Shown: positions 18,444-28,610 of the stretch, piece after piece
Position numbering within the stretch: the stretch's first letter is position 1
How the letters are laid out: each line of letters opens with the position of its first letter
DNA from: Acidobacteriota bacterium
GTDB lineage: Bacteria > Acidobacteriota > Terriglobia > Acidiferrales > UBA7541
Length of the DNA stretch: 64,000 nucleotides
NCBI GenBank assembly: GCA_016201285.1
Contig: JACQDE010000031.1
Location: 52,693-116,692 of the forward strand
Direction of reading: 5' to 3'
Program-made: the position numbers and the translations under genes
The notes under the pieces: model-generated
What the model was told of the DNA's origin: nothing
The model's database searches: none
What the model saw: the letters and a program-made list of their open reading frames with translations, nothing else

Positions 18444-19802
18444 ATGCAGCAATCTGATTTCACGTTCCTGAGGAACCTCAGGCGGCACTATCCCGTCGCT
18501 GTGCGCGGCGAAGGCGTCTATCTCTACGACGAAAACGGGAAGCGCTACCTCGACGCGTGTGGCGGTGCGGCAGTGGTGTCGATCGGGCACGGCGTGCCGG
18601 AGATTATTGATGCCATCACGCAACAGGCGCGGCAGCTTTGCTACGTGCACTCGTCGCAGTTCGTCTCGGCGGTGAGCTCCGAGCTGGCGGAAGTGCTGGC
18701 CGCGAAATTCCCCGGCCCGGCACAGCACGTCCGCGTGCACTACACCTCCGGCGGGTCGGAGGCGACGGAGACGGCCATCAAGATCGCGCGGGCCTACTGG
18801 CTCGCACGCGGGGAGACGCAGCGCTACAAAATCATCTCGCGGTGGATTTCCTATCACGGCACAACGCTCGGCGCGCTCTCCGCTTCCGGCAACAAAGTGC
18901 GGCGGCAGGCGTTCGCTCCGCTGCTGCCCAACGCGATGGAGCACATCTCTGCGTGTTTCTGCTACCGCTGCCCGCTAGGCCTGGAGTACCCGGCATGTAA
19001 GCTGGCCTGCGCGGAGGAGCTCGAGCAGGCCATCGCGCGCGCCGGCAAAGAATCGGTGGCCGCGTTCATCTGCGAGCCGGTGGTGGGCGCATCGTCCGGC
19101 GCTGTACCACCGGAGGGCTATCTCCGCAGGATCCGCGAAATCTGCGACGCGCACGGCATTCTGATGATCGCCGACGAAGTGATGACCGGCGCGGGGCGCA
19201 CCGGAAAATATTTCGCCGTCGAACACTGGGGCGTGACGCCGGACCTGATCCTGCTGGCCAAGGGACTGTCGAGCGGTTACGCGCCGCTGGGTGCGGTGCT
19301 GGCGGGCGAGAAGGTGTGGCGCGCGATCGAAGCGGGCCCGGGCTCACTCGATCACGGCTTTACGTATCAGGCGCACCCGCCGTCGCTGGCCGCAGGGCTG
19401 GCGGTGCAGCGTTACCTGGAGAAGCACAACCTGGTGGAGCGCTCGCGGCAGCGCGGGGAATATCTGGCGAAAAAGCTCGAGCGGCTGCGCGCGCTGCCAT
19501 GTGTGGGCGACGTTCGCGGCAAGGGAATGCTGCAGACGGTGGAGTTTGTCGCCGACCAGGCGACGAAGAAACCCTTTTCCAAAGAATTCAACTTCAACTT
19601 CCATTTCTTCGAAAACATGCAGGCGCGCGGCGTGATGGTCTATCCGATGCGCGGCACAGTGGAGGGCGGCGGCGACCACGTGCTGATCGCGCCGCCATTC
19701 GTGATTGAAGAGGCGCAGATTGATTTTCTGGCCGAGCAGATGGCGCAGGCGCTCGAGGAAGTGCACCGCGCGGCGCTGGCGGCCGGAGCGGGCGGGAACT
19801 AG
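18444..19802 (+). CDS. Class III PLP-dependent aminotransferase
   Basis: A 452-aa protein starts from ATG 18444 (MQQSDFTFL); the extra upstream frame is repeat sequence. Fold-type I features are present: DACGGAAVVSIGH (N-terminal substrate region), YTSGGSEATETAIKIAR (PLP phosphate), SYHGTTLGA, IADEVMTGAGRTG (Asp to the pyridine N) and LLAKGLSSGYAPLGA with the Schiff-base Lys about 272. An unusual Cys-rich insert (CFCYRCPLGLEYPACKLAC, residues about 170-190) holds five Cys. This is seen in a subgroup of omega-amino acid transaminases and may bind metal or disulfides. The exact substrate is unknown. Confidence 0.88.
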   Translation: MQQSDFTFLRNLRRHYPVAVRGEGVYLYDENGKRYLDACGGAAVVSIGHGVPEIIDAITQQARQLCYVHSSQFVSAVSSELAEVLAAKFPGPAQHVRVHYTSGGSEATETAIKIARAYWLARGETQRYKIISRWISYHGTTLGALSASGNKVRRQAFAPLLPNAMEHISACFCYRCPLGLEYPACKLACAEELEQAIARAGKESVAAFICEPVVGASSGAVPPEGYLRRIREICDAHGILMIADEVMTGAGRTGKYFAVEHWGVTPDLILLAKGLSSGYAPLGAVLAGEKVWRAIEAGPGSLDHGFTYQAHPPSLAAGLAVQRYLEKHNLVERSRQRGEYLAKKLERLRALPCVGDVRGKGMLQTVEFVADQATKKPFSKEFNFNFHFFENMQARGVMVYPMRGTVEGGGDHVLIAPPFVIEEAQIDFLAEQMAQALEEVHRAALAAGAGGN

Positions 19803-20149
19803 GCGCCCTTCAGGTAGGCCTGGCGGCCTTCCTTCCAGTCCTCGCGCGGCGGGGAGAAGAAGTCGAGCACGACGCAGTCTTCGAGGAACCAGACCTCATG
19901 CTCGATCCACGTGGGGATGACGAGCACTTCGCCGGCGCAGAGCTCGAAGTCGCGGCCGGCGGCGCTGATGCGCATCCTGCCTTCGAGCACATACGTGTGC
20001 TGCTCGGCCTCATGCTTGTGCGGGGCAACGTGAAGCCCCTTCGCAAAAAAGAAGCGCGCCAGCGTGCCCTTTTCGCCCCAGATGACCTGGCGCTCGACTC
20101 CCTCAGCGATTTTTTCCCGCGGAATTTCCTCCCAACGAATCGGACCCAT
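19799..20149 (-). CDS. Small cupin protein
   Basis: A 116-aa single cupin domain: HVAPHKHEAEQHTYVLEG is cupin motif 1 (metal His-x-His and Glu region), and GEVLVIPTWIEHEVWF is motif 2 (His). GAGGTG lies 5 nt before ATG. Its stop overlaps that of the convergent aminotransferase by 4 bp. Such small cupins bind a metal and often act as sugar/amino-acid epimerase-like or sensing proteins. The specific role is not shown. Confidence 0.8.
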   Translation of the reverse strand: MGPIRWEEIPREKIAEGVERQVIWGEKGTLARFFFAKGLHVAPHKHEAEQHTYVLEGRMRISAAGRDFELCAGEVLVIPTWIEHEVWFLEDCVVLDFFSPPREDWKEGRQAYLKGA

Positions 20150-20508
20150 ACGTTCACCTCGAAGACGGCTCGCGGGCCGCGAGCTGCCGGCCCCCTAAGA
20201 CGAGACAGTATACCTATCCTTTGGGCGGTAAAGTGAGGACTACAGTGGCGGGCAAAGTATTCAAGCGTGCGCCGCGGCGATTCCCCAGCACGGCGGACCC
20301 CATCTACGACGGCAAGGCGGCTGGCCCCAGAGCGTCGCCAAGAAAGAAGCAGTCATTGGATTGCCTCCTTCCCAAAGTGGGATTGCCAGTCTAAGTGCTT
20401 CGAAACGTATATTTTCAGGTACGACACACGCCCCCCCTTCTCAGTGGACACCCTTGCAAACGGGCCGATAGACTCCTCACAGGCTGGGAGAGTCCAGCGG
20501 AGAGGTAC
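20150..20508. other. Gene gap of 359 bp
   Basis: No convincing coding frame or RNA is visible. The open frames that extend into it are continuations without good starts. It must contain the cupin promoter (minus strand) and the promoter of the FecR-like gene. AT-rich ACGTATATTTTCAGGTACGA at 20404 is a candidate for the latter. Confidence 0.4.
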
Positions 20509-21174
20509 GTGTCCGCGCACGGCCGCCATATCGTTGCTGCCCTTCTGATCGCTCTTGTGGCGACGCCGCCGGGGTATAGCTCCACAGCGAAACCCTTGGG
20601 GGTGGTGCTGGAATCGCAGCGGGCCACCCTGCGCGCCGCCGAAGGAACCCCCGGAACTACGGTTTTTGTGGGAGATACGGTGGTCACCAACCACGGCGGG
20701 CAGGTGCGCGTGCGTCTGGGCGCAGCGCAGATCGAAGTGATGCCCGAAAGCGTGGTGGTGTTTGAAGAGATGGATTCCGTGGCCGGGGCCACCGTGGTAC
20801 AAGGCACGGTGAGCTTCGCGTCGCCGGAAACCGGGAGCGTGGCGGTGCGCGCCACGGGCATCACCGTGCGTCCGCAACCGCAGCGCGCCACGCATGGTCA
20901 GGTCACCGTGGTGGGGCCGGCGGAATTGCTGGTCACCAGCTACCACGGGCCGCTGGAACTGACGCTGGGGAATGAACGGCTGGTGGTGCCGGAGGGCACG
21001 ACGTATCGCGTGGTGCAGGGCGACTCGCGCGGACCGGGTCCGGCGGGCGCGGGCGCGGCCGCGGTGCGGCTGGCACCGTTCAAGGCGTTCCTGGTGGCGT
21101 TCGCCGTCGTTGCGGTGCCGCTGGTCATCGTCATCACCCACAACCTGGTGGCCAGCCCGTCATCCATCTTCTAA
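20509..21174 (+). CDS. FecR-like exported protein with C-terminal membrane anchor
   Basis: A 221-aa protein starts from GTG 20509, with GGAGAGG 4-5 nt upstream. The longer frame from 20395 lacks such a site. A signal peptide (about residues 4-22) precedes a FecR-type beta domain (AEGTPGTTVFVGDTVVTNHG, QVRVRLGAAQIEVMPESVVV). It ends with a hydrophobic helix (FLVAFAVVAVPLVIVITHNL) near the C-terminus. FecR-like domains in this lineage occur in envelope proteins that sense or bind polysaccharides. The role is unproven. Confidence 0.65.
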   Translation: MSAHGRHIVAALLIALVATPPGYSSTAKPLGVVLESQRATLRAAEGTPGTTVFVGDTVVTNHGGQVRVRLGAAQIEVMPESVVVFEEMDSVAGATVVQGTVSFASPETGSVAVRATGITVRPQPQRATHGQVTVVGPAELLVTSYHGPLELTLGNERLVVPEGTTYRVVQGDSRGPGPAGAGAAAVRLAPFKAFLVAFAVVAVPLVIVITHNLVASPSSIF

Positions 21175-21297
21175 CTGAATGCTGAGAGAGTAGTCTTCGT
21201 CGTCATTCCGCACGAAGTGAGGAATCTCTCTGTGCTGTAAATCAGAGAGACATTCTTCAGGCCCAGCTTGTTCTTCAGAATCCTGCAAATCAGGAAA

Positions 21298-21334
21298 AGC
21301 AAAAGGCCCTGTCCGCGGTGGCGGGCAGGGCCTT
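21298..21334 (-). terminator. Rho-independent terminator of the cold-shock gene
   Basis: Minus strand AAGGCCCTG...CAGGGCCTT (stem 21303-21311 with 21326-21334) is followed by TTGCTTTTCC. It lies 16 bp past the cold-shock stop codon. Confidence 0.8.
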
Positions 21335-21349
21335 CTGGACTGGAACGCT

Positions 21350-21556
21350 TCAGACTGGAGAGACGTTTTCGGCCTGGTACCCCTTGGGGCCCTGGCGGAC
21401 CTCAAACTCCACCGCCTGGCCTTCGTTGAGGGTCTTGTACCCTTCCATCACAATCGCGGAGAAGTGTACGAAGACGTCCTCGCCCGACTGGCGCTGGATG
21501 AACCCGTAGCCCTTCGATGCGTTGAACCACTTCACAACCCCTTGTTCTTTACTCAA
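21350..21556 (-). CDS. csp: Cold-shock domain protein (CspA family)
   Basis: A 68-aa protein reads from TTG 21556 (LSKEQG), which has AGGAG 8 nt upstream and gives the normal family length. The ATG at 21586 would add ten residues before that ribosome site. RNP1 KGYGFI and RNP2 VFVHFSAI nucleic-acid-binding motifs are intact, as is VVKWFNA. It acts as an RNA chaperone in the cytoplasm. A strong terminator follows at 21298-21334, so it is monocistronic. Confidence 0.93.
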   Translation of the reverse strand: MSKEQGVVKWFNASKGYGFIQRQSGEDVFVHFSAIVMEGYKTLNEGQAVEFEVRQGPKGYQAENVSPV

Positions 21557-21790
21557 CTTCTTCACTCCTGTTTCGAGATGTTGCACTGTGGGCCTGTAAC
21601 GCCAGTCGGTGGCACTGGAGAGTCCGCCGTGGCGAACCCCCGTACACCCGCGGAATTACCCAGGACAGCAGCGCGGGCGTATTCTGGCAAAAACGAAAAA
21701 GGGTGTCCAGAGGATAGAAGAGGCGGGAAGCCCGTATATGGCCGGGTGTTAGCAAGTGCTGCACCGGGCGGCGCAGGCCCGGCAGACAAG

Positions 21791-22138
21791 CTAACCGCGG
21801 AAGCTGCCGAGCGCGGAGGCCTCGTCGTTGTGCACGTCGAAGACGGTGTAGAGCTTGGTGATCTGGAGCAGGTCGTGGACCTTCTTGGTCAGGTTGAGGA
21901 GCTTGAGCTCGCCGCCGTGGTTTTTCACGGTGGTGAAGCCGCTGACCAGCTCGCCGATCCCGGAGCTGTCGATGTAGGTGACCTCGCCGAGGTTCAGGAT
22001 AATTTTGGACTGCCCTTGATTGAGCATGTCGCGCACCATCTGGCGGAGCATGGCGCTGCCCTCGCCGAGCGTGATGCGCCCGCTGACGTCCACCACGGTG
22101 ATGCCGTTGATTTCCCGCGCTGTGGCCTTGAAGCTCAC
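21791..22138 (-). CDS. STAS-domain anti-sigma factor antagonist
   Basis: This 115-aa protein starts with GTG 22138 and has AAAGGAGA upstream. A STAS fold is visible: [18 protein letters not shown] at the N-terminus, and [16 protein letters not shown] with the phosphorylatable Ser of SpoIIAA/RsbV-type antagonists. Unphosphorylated antagonist binds the anti-sigma kinase and frees the sigma factor. The partner kinase lies immediately upstream (22169-22600, 30-bp gap) and is co-transcribed, forming a partner-switching pair. No sigma factor is adjacent. Confidence 0.9.
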   Translation of the reverse strand: MSFKATAREINGITVVDVSGRITLGEGSAMLRQMVRDMLNQGQSKIILNLGEVTYIDSSGIGELVSGFTTVKNHGGELKLLNLTKKVHDLLQITKLYTVFDVHNDEASALGSFRG

Positions 22139-22168
22139 GGTAGTTCTCCTTTGTCCGAACGCCCGGGG

Positions 22169-22600
22169 CTAGCCCGCCGCGGGCAGCCGCTTGGCCATCA
22201 CCACTTCGGCGCCGCCCGCCGCGCCCCGGACAACATCAAACTCGTCCATGAACGCCCGCATCAGAAGTATGCCGCGCCCGGAACTCTTTAGCAAATTCTC
22301 GTCGGCGAGCGGATCGGGCACGTCCGCCAGGGAAAAGCCCTCGCCCTGGTCGAGGATGTGGATCACGAACCGCTGGTGATTCATCTCCAGGGTGAGAAAA
22401 ACTTTTTTCTCGCGGCTCTGGCGGTTGCCGTAGGTGACCGCGTTGATCACGCCTTCGCGCACCGACATGCCGATGCGGTGGCGGTCCTCGTCGCCAAAGC
22501 CGGCGGCCGCCGCGATGCGCACAGTGATGTCTTCGGCAAGGTCCACGCTGTCGATAATGGATTCCAGCGTGACTTCCATCCGCTTGGTCTGAGAGGTCAT
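22169..22600 (-). CDS. RsbW-like anti-sigma regulatory factor (serine kinase)
   Basis: A 143-aa protein starts from ATG 22600 (MTSQTKRMEVTLESI); the frame continues upstream into repeat DNA, so that part is excluded. A GHKL ATPase fold is visible: EGVINAVTYGN (N box), LDQGEGFSLADVPDP (G1 box) and SSGRGILLMRAFMDEF (G2 box). RsbW-type proteins bind sigma factors and phosphorylate the STAS antagonist encoded next to it. This indicates a general-stress-like or output-switch module in the cytoplasm. Confidence 0.88.
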   Translation of the reverse strand: MTSQTKRMEVTLESIIDSVDLAEDITVRIAAAAGFGDEDRHRIGMSVREGVINAVTYGNRQSREKKVFLTLEMNHQRFVIHILDQGEGFSLADVPDPLADENLLKSSGRGILLMRAFMDEFDVVRGAAGGAEVVMAKRLPAAG

Positions 22601-22674
22601 CCGGTTGCGGCGAATCTCCGCGAAAACGCGCGTTATGGGTAGCACAGCGCCCGCAAGGAAGTCAACGCAAAGCA

Positions 22675-22860
22675 GGAGGTAGCACAGGCTTTCAGCCTGT
22701 GTTGTTGTAGAGGCGGGGTTCTCCGGTTTCGGGCCCCGATGCGTTGGGACCACCAGAGCCCCACCCTGCCGCCCTGAAGGGCGGCGCTACAAAGGCAGGA
22801 GCCGGCGGGACGCCAGCGCTGCATGAGTCAATTCCCCGCCTCTAAAGAGGCGGGCTACAT
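22675..22860. repeat. Cluster of dispersed palindromic elements
   Basis: Several units are packed together: GTAGCACAGGCTTTCAGCCTGTG, TTGTAGAGGCGGGGTTCT...AGAGCCCCACC, CTGCCGCCCTGAAGGGCGGCGCTACA, and CCCCGCCTCTAAAGAGGCGGGCTACA ending at 22860. They fill the gap between comM and the anti-sigma operon. No gene is present in this gap. Confidence 0.75.
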
Positions 22861-24402
<1,542 letters not shown>

Positions 24403-24824
24403 TGGATGAGGGAAGCCAACAGCGGCTCGCAAGATAACGCAAAAATAATAAAGGCGCTAGTGGTTAATGAACAGTGATTAGCGTGCGCGTCGAAGCGCTA
24501 CAGTCCGCGAAGGTGAGTGGCGAGAGGCGAGCAAGATCAGAGAAAATGTTGCAGGCGCTCTGGTCACTGCTTCGCGCCGCCGGTGGCCCTTCTGGTCAAG
24601 CGCGCTGTTCGTGGTCGGTGCGCTGGCGCTTTTCTGCTGGCTGATGCACCGCAAATCGTTCTGAAGTCCAGCGCAATCCCACCGTCGAATAACGCGCCCC
24701 GCTGATACTTCTGCGGGCGCGCGGACGTATTCGCAGGGAGTGCTGCTTTACACGCTCCCGTGTGCGTCGTATAGTGGGCGCAATTCGGACGGGGGGAGTC
24801 GAATCTCAAACCGAGGTCTTGCCG
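24403..24824. other. Gene gap of 422 bp before lemA
   Basis: This gap separates the divergent comM and lemA genes. A run of sense codons near 24560-24663 (RRWPFWSSALFVVGALALFC, then a stop) looks like a short membrane segment. It has no acceptable start and could be the worn tail of a lost gene. No RNA gene was seen. Confidence 0.35.
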
Positions 24825-25391
24825 ATGTCACTTGGTTTCTTCCTGTTTATCGCGCTGGCGCTGCTGATCCTGATTGTCGCCGGCATGTACAACAGTCTGG
24901 TGCGGCTGCGCGTGCAGTGCGACAACGCCTGGGCGGACATTGACGTGCAGCTCAAGCGCCGCTACGACCTGATCCCCAACGTGGTCGAGACGGTGAAGGG
25001 CTACGCCGCGCACGAGAAAGGCACGCTCGAGGGGGTCATCAACGCGCGCAATAAGGCCATGAGCGCGCAGGGGCCGGCGGCAAAGGCCGAGGCCGAAGGC
25101 ATGCTCACCGGCGCGCTGCGGCAACTCTTCGCGCTGGCCGAGGCTTACCCGCAGCTCCGCGCGGTGGAGAGCTTCACGTCTCTCCAGGGCACGCTCAGCG
25201 AGATCGAAGAAGTGGTGCAGAACGCGCGGCGCTACTACAACGCCGTGGTGCGCGACTTGAACACCCGGATCGCCGTCTTCCCCTCGAACATCATCGCCGG
25301 AATGTTCAGCTTCAAGTCGCGCGAGTTCTTCGAGCTGAAGGAAGCCGCGCAGCGCGAAGCGCCCAAGGTCAGCTTCGGCGCGGCGCAGTAG
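24825..25391 (+). CDS. lemA: LemA family protein
   Basis: A 188-aa protein starts from ATG 24825, with GAGGT 7 nt upstream. One N-terminal membrane helix (FFLFIALALLILIVAGMYN) is followed by a four-helix bundle. Signature stretches are YNSLVRLRVQCDNAWADIDV, LKRRYDLIPNVVETVKGYA and YNAVVRDLNTRIAVFPSNI. LemA proteins sit in the membrane with a cytoplasmic-facing bundle; their biochemical role is unsettled. It pairs with a DUF2207 protein 6-12 bp downstream, the usual partner. Confidence 0.95.
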   Translation: MSLGFFLFIALALLILIVAGMYNSLVRLRVQCDNAWADIDVQLKRRYDLIPNVVETVKGYAAHEKGTLEGVINARNKAMSAQGPAAKAEAEGMLTGALRQLFALAEAYPQLRAVESFTSLQGTLSEIEEVVQNARRYYNAVVRDLNTRIAVFPSNIIAGMFSFKSREFFELKEAAQREAPKVSFGAAQ

Positions 25392-25403
25392 GCCGGGGTG
25401 AAC

Positions 25404-27119
25404 ATGCTGCGACGCGTGCTGCTGTGCGCGCTGTTGCTCGTGGCGCTGGCTCCGCAAAGCGGGGCGCGTTCGCTGGTGATCCAGAGCTTCGACGTCCGCG
25501 TGGAGGTGAATGCGGACGGCAGCATCGCCGTCACCGAGATCATCCAGCCACGTTTCGCCGGCAAGTGGAACGGCCTCTACCGCACCATCCCCGTCGAGTA
25601 CAGCACGCCGCAGGGTTTCAACAAAACGCTGTTTCTCGAGATCGAGAGCGTCACGGACGGCGAAGGCCACTCGCTGAAGTACGAGAGCACCCGCGAACGG
25701 CACTACCGCAAATTCAAAATCTGGGTTCCGCGCGCGGAAGACGCGGTGCGCATGGTGATGATCCGCTACAAGGTGCCCAACGCACTGCTGTTCTTCGAAG
25801 ACCACGACGAGCTCTACTGGAACATCACCGGCGACGAGTGGGAAGTGCCCATCGCCGACGCCAGCGCCGTGATCCAGTTGCCCGCCGGCGCCACCGGCAT
25901 CCGCACGCTGGCCTTCACCGGCGCCTACGGCTCGAAGGAACACGACGCCGACGTCAGCGTGAGCGGCAGCGAAATCACGTTCCGGATGCGCCGCGGGCTT
26001 TCCTTCCGCGAGGGCCTGACGGCGGTGGTCGGCTGGGACAAAGGTCTGGTGCGCGAACCCAGCTCCGCACAAAACGCCGGGCTCTTCCTGAAAAGCAATT
26101 GGCCGCTGTTCATCCCCATCGGCGTCTTCGCGCTGATGTTCTGGCTGTGGTACACGCGGGGGCGCGACCCGCGGCTGCGGCCCATCGCCGCGCAGTACGA
26201 GCCGCCGGAAGGACTGACGCCAGCGGAAGTCGGCACGCTGATTGACAACTCCGCGGACATGCGCGACATCACCGCCACCCTGGTGGACCTGGCGGTGCGC
26301 GGATTCATTCTGATTGAAGAGAAAAAGAAAGAGCATCTGATGGGCCTGTGGTCCGACACGGAATATGTTTTCCACCTGCGCAAGAACGCGAAGGAATGGG
26401 GCGAACTGAAGCCCCACGAGCAGCGGTTGCTGGACGGCGTTTTTTCCGGCGGCTCCTTCGAGACCGTCGAGCTCTCCGACCTCGAGAACAAGTTTTACAG
26501 GGAGCTGCCGGGGATCAAGGACCGCGTCTTCGACGCCCTGATGGCGCGCAAGTATTACGCGCAGCGTCCGGATAAAGTGAAGGCGGGCTACCTGATCGGC
26601 GCGGTGGTGCTCGGGTTCCTGTCGTTCTGGGGCGGCGGGATGCTTTCCGGCTTCCTGGGCATGCAGATGGCGCCGTTCATCGTCGCCGGAATCGCGAGCG
26701 CGGCAATCATCGCCGGGTTCGGCTGGTTCATGCCAGCGCGCACGCTCAAGGGCAGTCAGGCGCTCGAAGGCGTGCTCGGTTTCGAGGAGTTCCTCGGGCG
26801 CGTGGAAGCGGACCGCTTCGAGCGCATGGTGAAGACGCCGCAGCTTTTTGAGAAATATCTGCCGTTTGCCATGGCGCTGGGCGTGGAGAAGAACTGGACC
26901 AAAGCCTTCGAAGGCATCTGCAACCAGCCGCCGGACTGGTACCGCGGAGGGGATTTCACGTCGTTCCGCCCCACGAGCTTCGTGAACAGCCTGAACCAGA
27001 TGTCAACGCAGGCCGCTTCGACGATGGCCTCAGCGCCGCGCAGCTCGGGCAGCTCGGGCTTCGGCGGCGGCGGGTCGTCCGGAGGGGGTGGCGGCGGGGG
27101 TGGTGGCGGCGGGTTCTAG
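25404..27119 (+). CDS. DUF2207 membrane protein, LemA partner
   Basis: The product is about 571 aa, from ATG 25404 or GTG 25398. A signal peptide (MLRRVLLCALLLVALAPQSG) leads an outside DUF2207 beta domain (residues 25-215: VEVNADGSIAVTEIIQPRF). A membrane helix lies at about 230 (WPLFIPIGVFALMFWLWY), then a cytoplasmic part, and two more helices at about 400-440. It ends in a Ser/Gly-rich low-complexity tail (last 30 residues) of the kind seen in LemA-linked proteins, where the tail is thought to aid secretion-membrane association. The biochemical function is unknown. Confidence 0.9.
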   Translation: MLRRVLLCALLLVALAPQSGARSLVIQSFDVRVEVNADGSIAVTEIIQPRFAGKWNGLYRTIPVEYSTPQGFNKTLFLEIESVTDGEGHSLKYESTRERHYRKFKIWVPRAEDAVRMVMIRYKVPNALLFFEDHDELYWNITGDEWEVPIADASAVIQLPAGATGIRTLAFTGAYGSKEHDADVSVSGSEITFRMRRGLSFREGLTAVVGWDKGLVREPSSAQNAGLFLKSNWPLFIPIGVFALMFWLWYTRGRDPRLRPIAAQYEPPEGLTPAEVGTLIDNSADMRDITATLVDLAVRGFILIEEKKKEHLMGLWSDTEYVFHLRKNAKEWGELKPHEQRLLDGVFSGGSFETVELSDLENKFYRELPGIKDRVFDALMARKYYAQRPDKVKAGYLIGAVVLGFLSFWGGGMLSGFLGMQMAPFIVAGIASAAIIAGFGWFMPARTLKGSQALEGVLGFEEFLGRVEADRFERMVKTPQLFEKYLPFAMALGVEKNWTKAFEGICNQPPDWYRGGDFTSFRPTSFVNSLNQMSTQAASTMASAPRSSGSSGFGGGGSSGGGGGGGGGGGF

Positions 27120-27170
27120 CGCCAAGCGGACTCTTGGGAATAGGTTTTCTGGAAAAAGGGAATTACGAAG

Positions 27171-28031
27171 CTAGGGCTGCTTGGCAGGAACGAGCGGCCC
27201 TTCCACGTTGTGCATGTTGAGCATCAGCCCTTTGCGGCAAACGGCCATGCCGTGGCCTTCCACGCGGCCCTCGGCGAACTGGATCGAGTAGTCGTATCCG
27301 TACCAGGTGGCGTCCCCGACAAAACGGAAGTCCCGGGGGTGCAAATCGAAGCGGACCGGTGATTTCTGGCTGAAGAATCGCCGGCGCAGGTAGTCCATCA
27401 TTTGCTGGCGACCGCGGAATTCTCCCCACGATGTGAACAGCACGATCTCCGAGTCGAAGCATCCTCCCAGGAAGCCCGTGTCCCCGCGGTTAAAGGCGCC
27501 CACGCATTCCTGCAAGCGGCTTTTCGCTACTTCGACGCGAGCATCTTCGTTGGGATCGGGGGTCCCGCCACCAAAGCGGGCCACGCGACGCTGCAAGTCG
27601 ATTGTCGCGCCCATTCTTTCGAGCAGGTCCACACCGAGGATGCCGTCGATGCGCCCGCCGCAGGCTTTGCCAATCGGTGAGAGGTCGATGGCGGGCAGCC
27701 GGAGGTCGCGCAAGCGGTGCCGCCCCAGGGCCAACTCCGGCAGGGTCACCTCCCGGGCGCTCGTCGCTGCCGTGCCACTCCACGACGTCACCCGGATCCG
27801 CCTGGAACGGCCCGCGGCAAACGATTTCAAATTGAGCATGGAGGTGGCGCCGGTATCCACCAGGAAACGCATGTCCGCTCCGTCAATGCGCACGGCCACA
27901 ACGGGCAGGGCGTCACACCGATCCAGGGGGATTTCTTCCGCCAGAGGCGGCTCCTGGGCGAGGGTGGGGACGGCAGCGAGCAGAAGTGCCAGGAAAAGAA
28001 TTCTGCCGAGGCTCAGCCAAGGCGTGCTCAT
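27171..28031 (-). CDS. Exported retropepsin-like aspartyl protease fused to NTF2-like domain
   Basis: This 286-aa protein has a signal peptide (cleavage near LAQEPP). Residues 35-155 are a single-domain aspartyl protease with FLVDTGATS (catalytic Asp) and IDGILGVDLLERMG (second conserved region). Residues 165-286 resemble a SnoaL/NTF2-like cone (LQECVGAFNRGDTGFLGGCF, SEIVLFTSWGEFRGRQQMM). The fusion is unusual. The divergent neighbour at 28148 is a stand-alone NTF2-like protein, suggesting the second domain derives from the same local stock. The substrate is unknown. Confidence 0.75.
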   Translation of the reverse strand: MSTPWLSLGRILFLALLLAAVPTLAQEPPLAEEIPLDRCDALPVVAVRIDGADMRFLVDTGATSMLNLKSFAAGRSRRIRVTSWSGTAATSAREVTLPELALGRHRLRDLRLPAIDLSPIGKACGGRIDGILGVDLLERMGATIDLQRRVARFGGGTPDPNEDARVEVAKSRLQECVGAFNRGDTGFLGGCFDSEIVLFTSWGEFRGRQQMMDYLRRRFFSQKSPVRFDLHPRDFRFVGDATWYGYDYSIQFAEGRVEGHGMAVCRKGLMLNMHNVEGPLVPAKQP

Positions 28032-28147
28032 AGGAAGAATAATATCATGGCAGGACCTACCCCTCCCAGGGCACGCGGCGCCGCGGCGATAGGAACGCGC
28101 GTGCCAAATTGGTAGAATGTGCAGAAATCCCGCCTGCGAGGTGACCG

Positions 28148-28525
28148 ATGAGCAAGCCGGTGCAACAGCAAATCCTCCGACTCGAGCGCGAACAAGCCCG
28201 CGCGATCAACCAGGGCGACTTACGGGGCGCCACGTGCATGTTCGACAAATCATTCGTCGGATTTTCCTCCACGAAGCACGAGCGCATCCGCGGGCTAGCC
28301 GCGCTGGGGAAAACATTTCAGCACTACTGGAAGCGAGCGCCAAAGATGACCTACCGCATCGCGCAGCCGCAGGTGCACGTGAACGGCGATACGGCGGTGG
28401 CCACGTTCTATTGGACCGTCGGATTGGGCGGCGGCCGGACGGTGCGCGGGCGCGGCACGCACGTCTTCGCATGCAAGGGGAAGGATTGGCGCGTGGTGCA
28501 CGAGCATTTTTCGCGCGCGCATTAG
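28148..28525 (+). CDS. SnoaL/NTF2-like protein
   Basis: This 125-aa protein is an alpha+beta cone. ILRLEREQARAINQGDLRGA is the N-terminal helix, followed by FVGFSSTKHERIRGLAALGK, then strands PQVHVNGDTAVATFYWTV and GTHVFACKGKDWRVVHEHFS. The pattern matches ketosteroid-isomerase-like domains used for ligand binding or small-molecule catalysis. ATG 28148 lacks a strong ribosome site, although GAGGTG occurs upstream at 28138. It is divergent from the aspartyl protease/NTF2 fusion. Confidence 0.8.
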   Translation: MSKPVQQQILRLEREQARAINQGDLRGATCMFDKSFVGFSSTKHERIRGLAALGKTFQHYWKRAPKMTYRIAQPQVHVNGDTAVATFYWTVGLGGGRTVRGRGTHVFACKGKDWRVVHEHFSRAH

Positions 28526-28532
28526 CCCGCAC

Positions 28533-28610
28533 TGTAGGGGCGGCTTGGAGTTTACCCCCGACGATTTATGTCGGGGCCGCCAGAGACGGCGGGGTAAACC
28601 CGGCGCTACA
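28533..28610. repeat. Dispersed palindrome supplying a stop codon
   Basis: TGTAGGGGCGGCTTGGAGTTTACCCC...CCCCGACG with the closing GGGGTAAACCCGGCGCTACA ends at 28610. The CTA at 28606-28608 is the stop codon of the minus-strand WapI-like gene. Confidence 0.75.

Noticed and set aside
22675..22860. CRISPR array
   Set aside because: The repeats are diverse palindromes without uniform spacers; no cas genes occur in the window.
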